Part shown: one piece after another, positions 61,322 through 64,000 of the stretch
Numbering within the stretch: position 1 is the first letter of the stretch
Layout: each line of letters begins with the position of its first letter
Origin: JBKBIP01 sp046297495
Lineage (GTDB): Bacteria > Planctomycetota > Planctomycetia > Gemmatales > Gemmataceae
NCBI GenBank assembly: GCA_046297495.1
Contig: JBKBIP010000004.1
Location: 124,001-188,000 of the forward strand
Reading direction: 5' to 3'
DNA length: 64,000 nucleotides
The notes under the pieces: model-generated
Databases searched by the model: none
Told to the model about the DNA's origin: nothing
The model's input: the letters and a program-made list of their open reading frames with translations, nothing else
Program-made: the position numbers and the translations under genes

Positions 61322-63766
61322 TCACCGGCGTTTGTGCAAGTCGGCGGGCAAGTCGGTCAAGGCATCGACACGCAGGGCGGCTTCGTGGGGGCAAGCATAG
61401 ACGCAAGCAGGGGCCTTGGTGGACAGCGAGCTGCACAAATCACACACCACGGCCCGCTTGCCTTTGTGAATCGGCTCTCCCAACGGTATTTCCGCCTTGT
61501 ACATTTGGATGGCGTCATAGGGGCACTGTTTGGCGCACAGCTCGCAGCCGATGCACCAATCCTTGATGACGATTTCCTGATTGGAACCGCGCTGAATGGA
61601 ACGCACCGGACAACCGATCATGCACACCGGATCGCGGCAGGAGCGACATGTCATCGGCACCAGATACTTGCCGACGCGCGGCCCCAGCAGGAACAATCGG
61701 CTGCTGCCGTCTTCATGGGCATCGACGCAGGCACGCACGCACTCATCGCAGCGCGTGCAGCGTTCCAGGTCGATCAGCATCAGTTTTTGTCCCTGCATCA
61801 AGCCGCGGCGTTCGACCTCGCTCGACAAATCCTCGCCGTCTCCTTCCTGATCGACCTTGCGTTCGAGGATGGCCTGGGTTTGTCGGCGGCGTCGGGCGAT
61901 GATGTCATCAATGTGTTTTTTCAGGAAAGGGAAGCGATTCATCAGATCAGTGATGACTTCCTTGGGAATGCGCACCAACTCGGCACGCCCCATGTCTTTT
62001 TGGCGTTCGTATTGCCGGGGCTGGCCGTAAGCGATGCACGAGGCGGTACGCGGGATGTTCAGCACCACTCCCATTTCGCCGAAAAATTCGCCGCGTGACA
62101 GATAGCTCAAAATGTGCTCTTCCCCCAGCCAGCGCGGCAGGGGCTGGATGGTCCCTGGCAATAACGTCTCCAACAACAGACGCTGGAACTTGCGCCGTTG
62201 CGAATCGGACCATTGCCTGCGATCCAGAGGAAAATCCTTCCCTAGCCGATCGCGCGTCGGGACATCCTCTAGCAACTTCTGGGCCGTTTCCTTTAGCTCC
62301 ACCATCTCGCTAAACTGGCGGTCGGCGATCATGTCATTCAGTTCATAAACCACTTCCTGGCGCAAGGGATGGGCGTCGTCGCCAGGAGATGAGACACGAT
62401 TCAAATGGTCCAACACCTCTTGCGACAGTCGGCCCCGAACCACGGCTGCCGGTCCCGTGGCCTCTTGGAACAGTGCGGCCAATTTGGGCCAATCCACATC
62501 CTGGACCGTCAACAGGGGTGAAACATTTTTCTTGACTTGTATCAATCCCTCACGAATCAAATAGACACAGTCCGGGCGTTCGTGTTCATCACAAATCACT
62601 TGATTCGCTTCATATTTCAACAAGTCCACGTTGGGGCGAATCTCCGGAAGCACTTCAAAGAATTGATCATCGTTCAATTCGCGGAAAAAGGAGAGGTCGC
62701 GCAAGTGCAGGTCGAGCACGCGCTGGCGATAAATGTCATCTTTTTCCTTGCCCAAGTTGGGATCGTTGTCAATATCGTCAAGCACATTGCTGAGGAATTG
62801 CAGGACGTAGCCGGAGCGCATGGCCCGCACCGTGGCCGAGCGCGGCGTGCGATTGCGGCAGGCCATCTCGCCAAAAATCTCTCCCATGTGGACCATGACC
62901 ACGCGGGTACGGAAGTCGATGTCCGCCATGCTTTCGGAAGGAAGGAACATCGGCTCGTCCTTCTTCACCGGCGGCGGTGTGGAGACGCGAGCGCTCATGA
63001 GGCGCTGCCACCAGCTTTTGGGCTTCGGCTTGTAATCCGGCGGCGCCAGCTTGACCAGCGCGAATTCCGGCCCTTCTTGATTGCCCAACCCGGTTTTTTG
63101 ACTCTCTCGATACACGGCTTCCCATTGCCGGCGCCGATTGCTCGGAATCTGCTCGATGGTCGCTTCTAAGAGCGCCAGGTCATTAGCCAAGTTGTTTTTT
63201 TCCTCGTCCAAGCGTTTGATGAGATTGGCCAAGTAGCCGATCTCGCTATCTTGGCGCATGATTTGCTTTTGCAGCTCCGCGATTTCAAGCCGGAGACGCG
63301 CTTCCGCCGCCTCGCGCCGCTGGATTTTGGCTTCCTCTGTCTCCACGTTGGGTTCGCCTTCGTCCTCCAGACCTTGGGGATTGTCCTCATCGGGAATTTT
63401 CAAGGTGAGCGTCTGGAGCTTGTCTTGCAAGTCCTTCTTCTGTTTCTCCTCGGCGGCGATGTCCCGAATCAAGGCTTGCAGGTCCTTGGGAATGTCCATT
63501 GGCCGCTGGCGCAACCAATCGCGCAGCCGAAACAGGTCGATTTCCTTGAGGATGTAGAAGGCGGAACAACCTTCCTCCCCCTGCCGGCACAGCACGTCCC
63601 CCATGTTGACACGGCGCAGCACCATCGCACCGCGATAGCGGAGCAGGTTTTCGCGTTTCGTCTTGACCATCGGATCAAACAGCGACAGGCCGATGAGATA
63701 CTTGGCCGGCAAGCGCGGATCGTCTTCTTCCGGTGTCAGATCAGCTTCGGGAAATTCTCGGGCCAT
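61322..63766 (-). CDS. Cyclic-nucleotide-binding domain and four-cluster 4Fe-4S ferredoxin protein
   Basis: 814 residues. A CNBD begins near 25 and is split by a long coiled coil (about 105-235) before its cassette GEIFGEMACRNRTPRSATVRA near 295. Another CNBD begins near 355 and has its own cassette GEFFGEMGVVLNIPRTAS near 560. The C-terminal 150 residues have four Cys sets: CTRCDECVRAC, CRSCRDPVCMIGC, CIGCELCAKQC, CDLC...CVYAC, as in DmsB/HybA electron-transfer subunits. No signal peptide, so it works in the cytosol. It could pass electrons under ligand control. The cytochrome-like gene is upstream and the kinase downstream. Confidence 0.88.
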   Translation of the reverse strand: MAREFPEADLTPEEDDPRLPAKYLIGLSLFDPMVKTKRENLLRYRGAMVLRRVNMGDVLCRQGEEGCSAFYILKEIDLFRLRDWLRQRPMDIPKDLQALIRDIAAEEKQKKDLQDKLQTLTLKIPDEDNPQGLEDEGEPNVETEEAKIQRREAAEARLRLEIAELQKQIMRQDSEIGYLANLIKRLDEEKNNLANDLALLEATIEQIPSNRRRQWEAVYRESQKTGLGNQEGPEFALVKLAPPDYKPKPKSWWQRLMSARVSTPPPVKKDEPMFLPSESMADIDFRTRVVMVHMGEIFGEMACRNRTPRSATVRAMRSGYVLQFLSNVLDDIDNDPNLGKEKDDIYRQRVLDLHLRDLSFFRELNDDQFFEVLPEIRPNVDLLKYEANQVICDEHERPDCVYLIREGLIQVKKNVSPLLTVQDVDWPKLAALFQEATGPAAVVRGRLSQEVLDHLNRVSSPGDDAHPLRQEVVYELNDMIADRQFSEMVELKETAQKLLEDVPTRDRLGKDFPLDRRQWSDSQRRKFQRLLLETLLPGTIQPLPRWLGEEHILSYLSRGEFFGEMGVVLNIPRTASCIAYGQPRQYERQKDMGRAELVRIPKEVITDLMNRFPFLKKHIDDIIARRRRQTQAILERKVDQEGDGEDLSSEVERRGLMQGQKLMLIDLERCTRCDECVRACVDAHEDGSSRLFLLGPRVGKYLVPMTCRSCRDPVCMIGCPVRSIQRGSNQEIVIKDWCIGCELCAKQCPYDAIQMYKAEIPLGEPIHKGKRAVVCDLCSSLSTKAPACVYACPHEAALRVDALTDLPADLHKRR

Positions 63767-63822
63767 GATGGGTCCTTTGGCGCGTGGCGGTGAGCTGGTC
63801 CGCGCGGGTTGCCGATGGCCGG

Positions 63823-63834
63823 CGCGAACCGATG
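63823..63834. repeat. Possible decayed arm of the GATTCATCG family
   Basis: CGCGAACCGATG matches the first 12 bases of the right arm at 38987; the rest differs and no left arm is present. It lies between the cytochrome-like and 4Fe-4S genes. Confidence 0.35.
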
Positions 63835-63856
63835 GAGCAACAAAGCTAAATTTATT

Positions 63857-64000
63857 CTACTTTTTCCCCCCCTTGGTTCCCAGGAAATAATCGGTCAGAT
63901 CGAGCAGAGGGTGCGGGTTGCGGGCGTCGGCGCCGATGCCTTGCAACAGGTAGGCTGGTTTATCGCGATGATGATAGTCATGACATGCCGTGCAATCGAA
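63857..64000 (-). CDS. C-terminal end of a CxxCH (cytochrome-like) protein, cut by window
   Basis: The last 47 codons of a minus-strand gene that enters from beyond the window. It contains DCTACHDYHHRD, a CxxCH heme motif, and ends FLGTKGGKK. Ninety bp separate its stop from the 4Fe-4S gene start, so it is probably the preceding gene of the same run. The rest, including any signal peptide or second heme, is not visible. Confidence 0.7.
   Translation of the reverse strand, partial: FDCTACHDYHHRDKPAYLLQGIGADARNPHPLLDLTDYFLGTKGGKK

Noticed and set aside
60917..62098. Plus-strand open frame across the kinase and 4Fe-4S genes
   Set aside because: It spans two well-supported minus-strand genes and their gap, with no recognisable motif.

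Overview
The window looks like a piece of a planctomycete chromosome, most likely of the Gemmata type (Gemmataceae). The evidence is the mix of families: an exosortase with Wza- and Wzz-type exopolysaccharide genes, three secreted PQQ-like beta-propeller proteins, a Ser/Thr kinase with a GAF domain, an FHA-GAF-HD-GYP protein, secreted CxxCH proteins, a dihydropteroate-synthase-like protein of the kind tied to tetrahydromethanopterin C1 chemistry, and fairly GC-rich DNA with GTG starts. No rRNA, tRNA, CRISPR array, insertion sequence or prophage gene was found. I had no database, so assignments rest on motifs, length, order and spacing.

Layout. 1-4158: exosortase and Wzz-like genes (minus strand) diverge from a Wza-like lipoprotein gene, with a sigma-54-like site between them. 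4345-11211: a small secreted protein, a PaaK-like ligase, two PQQ-like propellers and a nucleotidyltransferase-fold protein. 11208-15187: a short LuxE/PaaK-like ligase, a secreted M14 peptidase and a LuxC-length aldehyde dehydrogenase. 15296-18896: a tight four-gene cassette (cysteine-free OsmC-like, cytosolic PhnD-like, MetE-like, acyl-CoA-dehydrogenase-like). 19057-31851: mostly minus strand, with FHA-GAF-HD-GYP, an ABC/FtsX exporter plus a Cys-tailed thioredoxin-like protein, an S8 protease, an SDR (plus strand), a luciferase-like monooxygenase and a GH38-like protein. 31990-38909: a chaperone module (TPR, J-like protein without HPD, GrpE with a long insert, Hsp70, zinc ribbon) followed by Sir2.

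39060-49796: response regulator, BON protein, cupin-type epimerase, small membrane protein, third propeller, GluQRS, sugar epimerase and a double-glycosyltransferase fusion. 50004-56929: HEAT-like secreted protein, DUF6513/DHPS-like protein, CxxCH protein, RsgA and AIM24. 57103-64000: a minus-strand run of a cytochrome-like protein, a cyclic-nucleotide-domain/4Fe-4S protein, a kinase-GAF protein and a glucose-6-phosphate dehydrogenase fused to a cyclic-nucleotide-binding domain, closed by a clear rho-independent terminator.

The most promising candidates for undescribed biology are the G6PD-CNBD operon, the OsmC/PhnD/MetE/ACAD cassette in which several enzyme families have lost their usual catalytic residues, the variant Hsp70 module, and the exporter with cysteine clusters. 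Several families of palindromic repeats lie in the gaps between genes.
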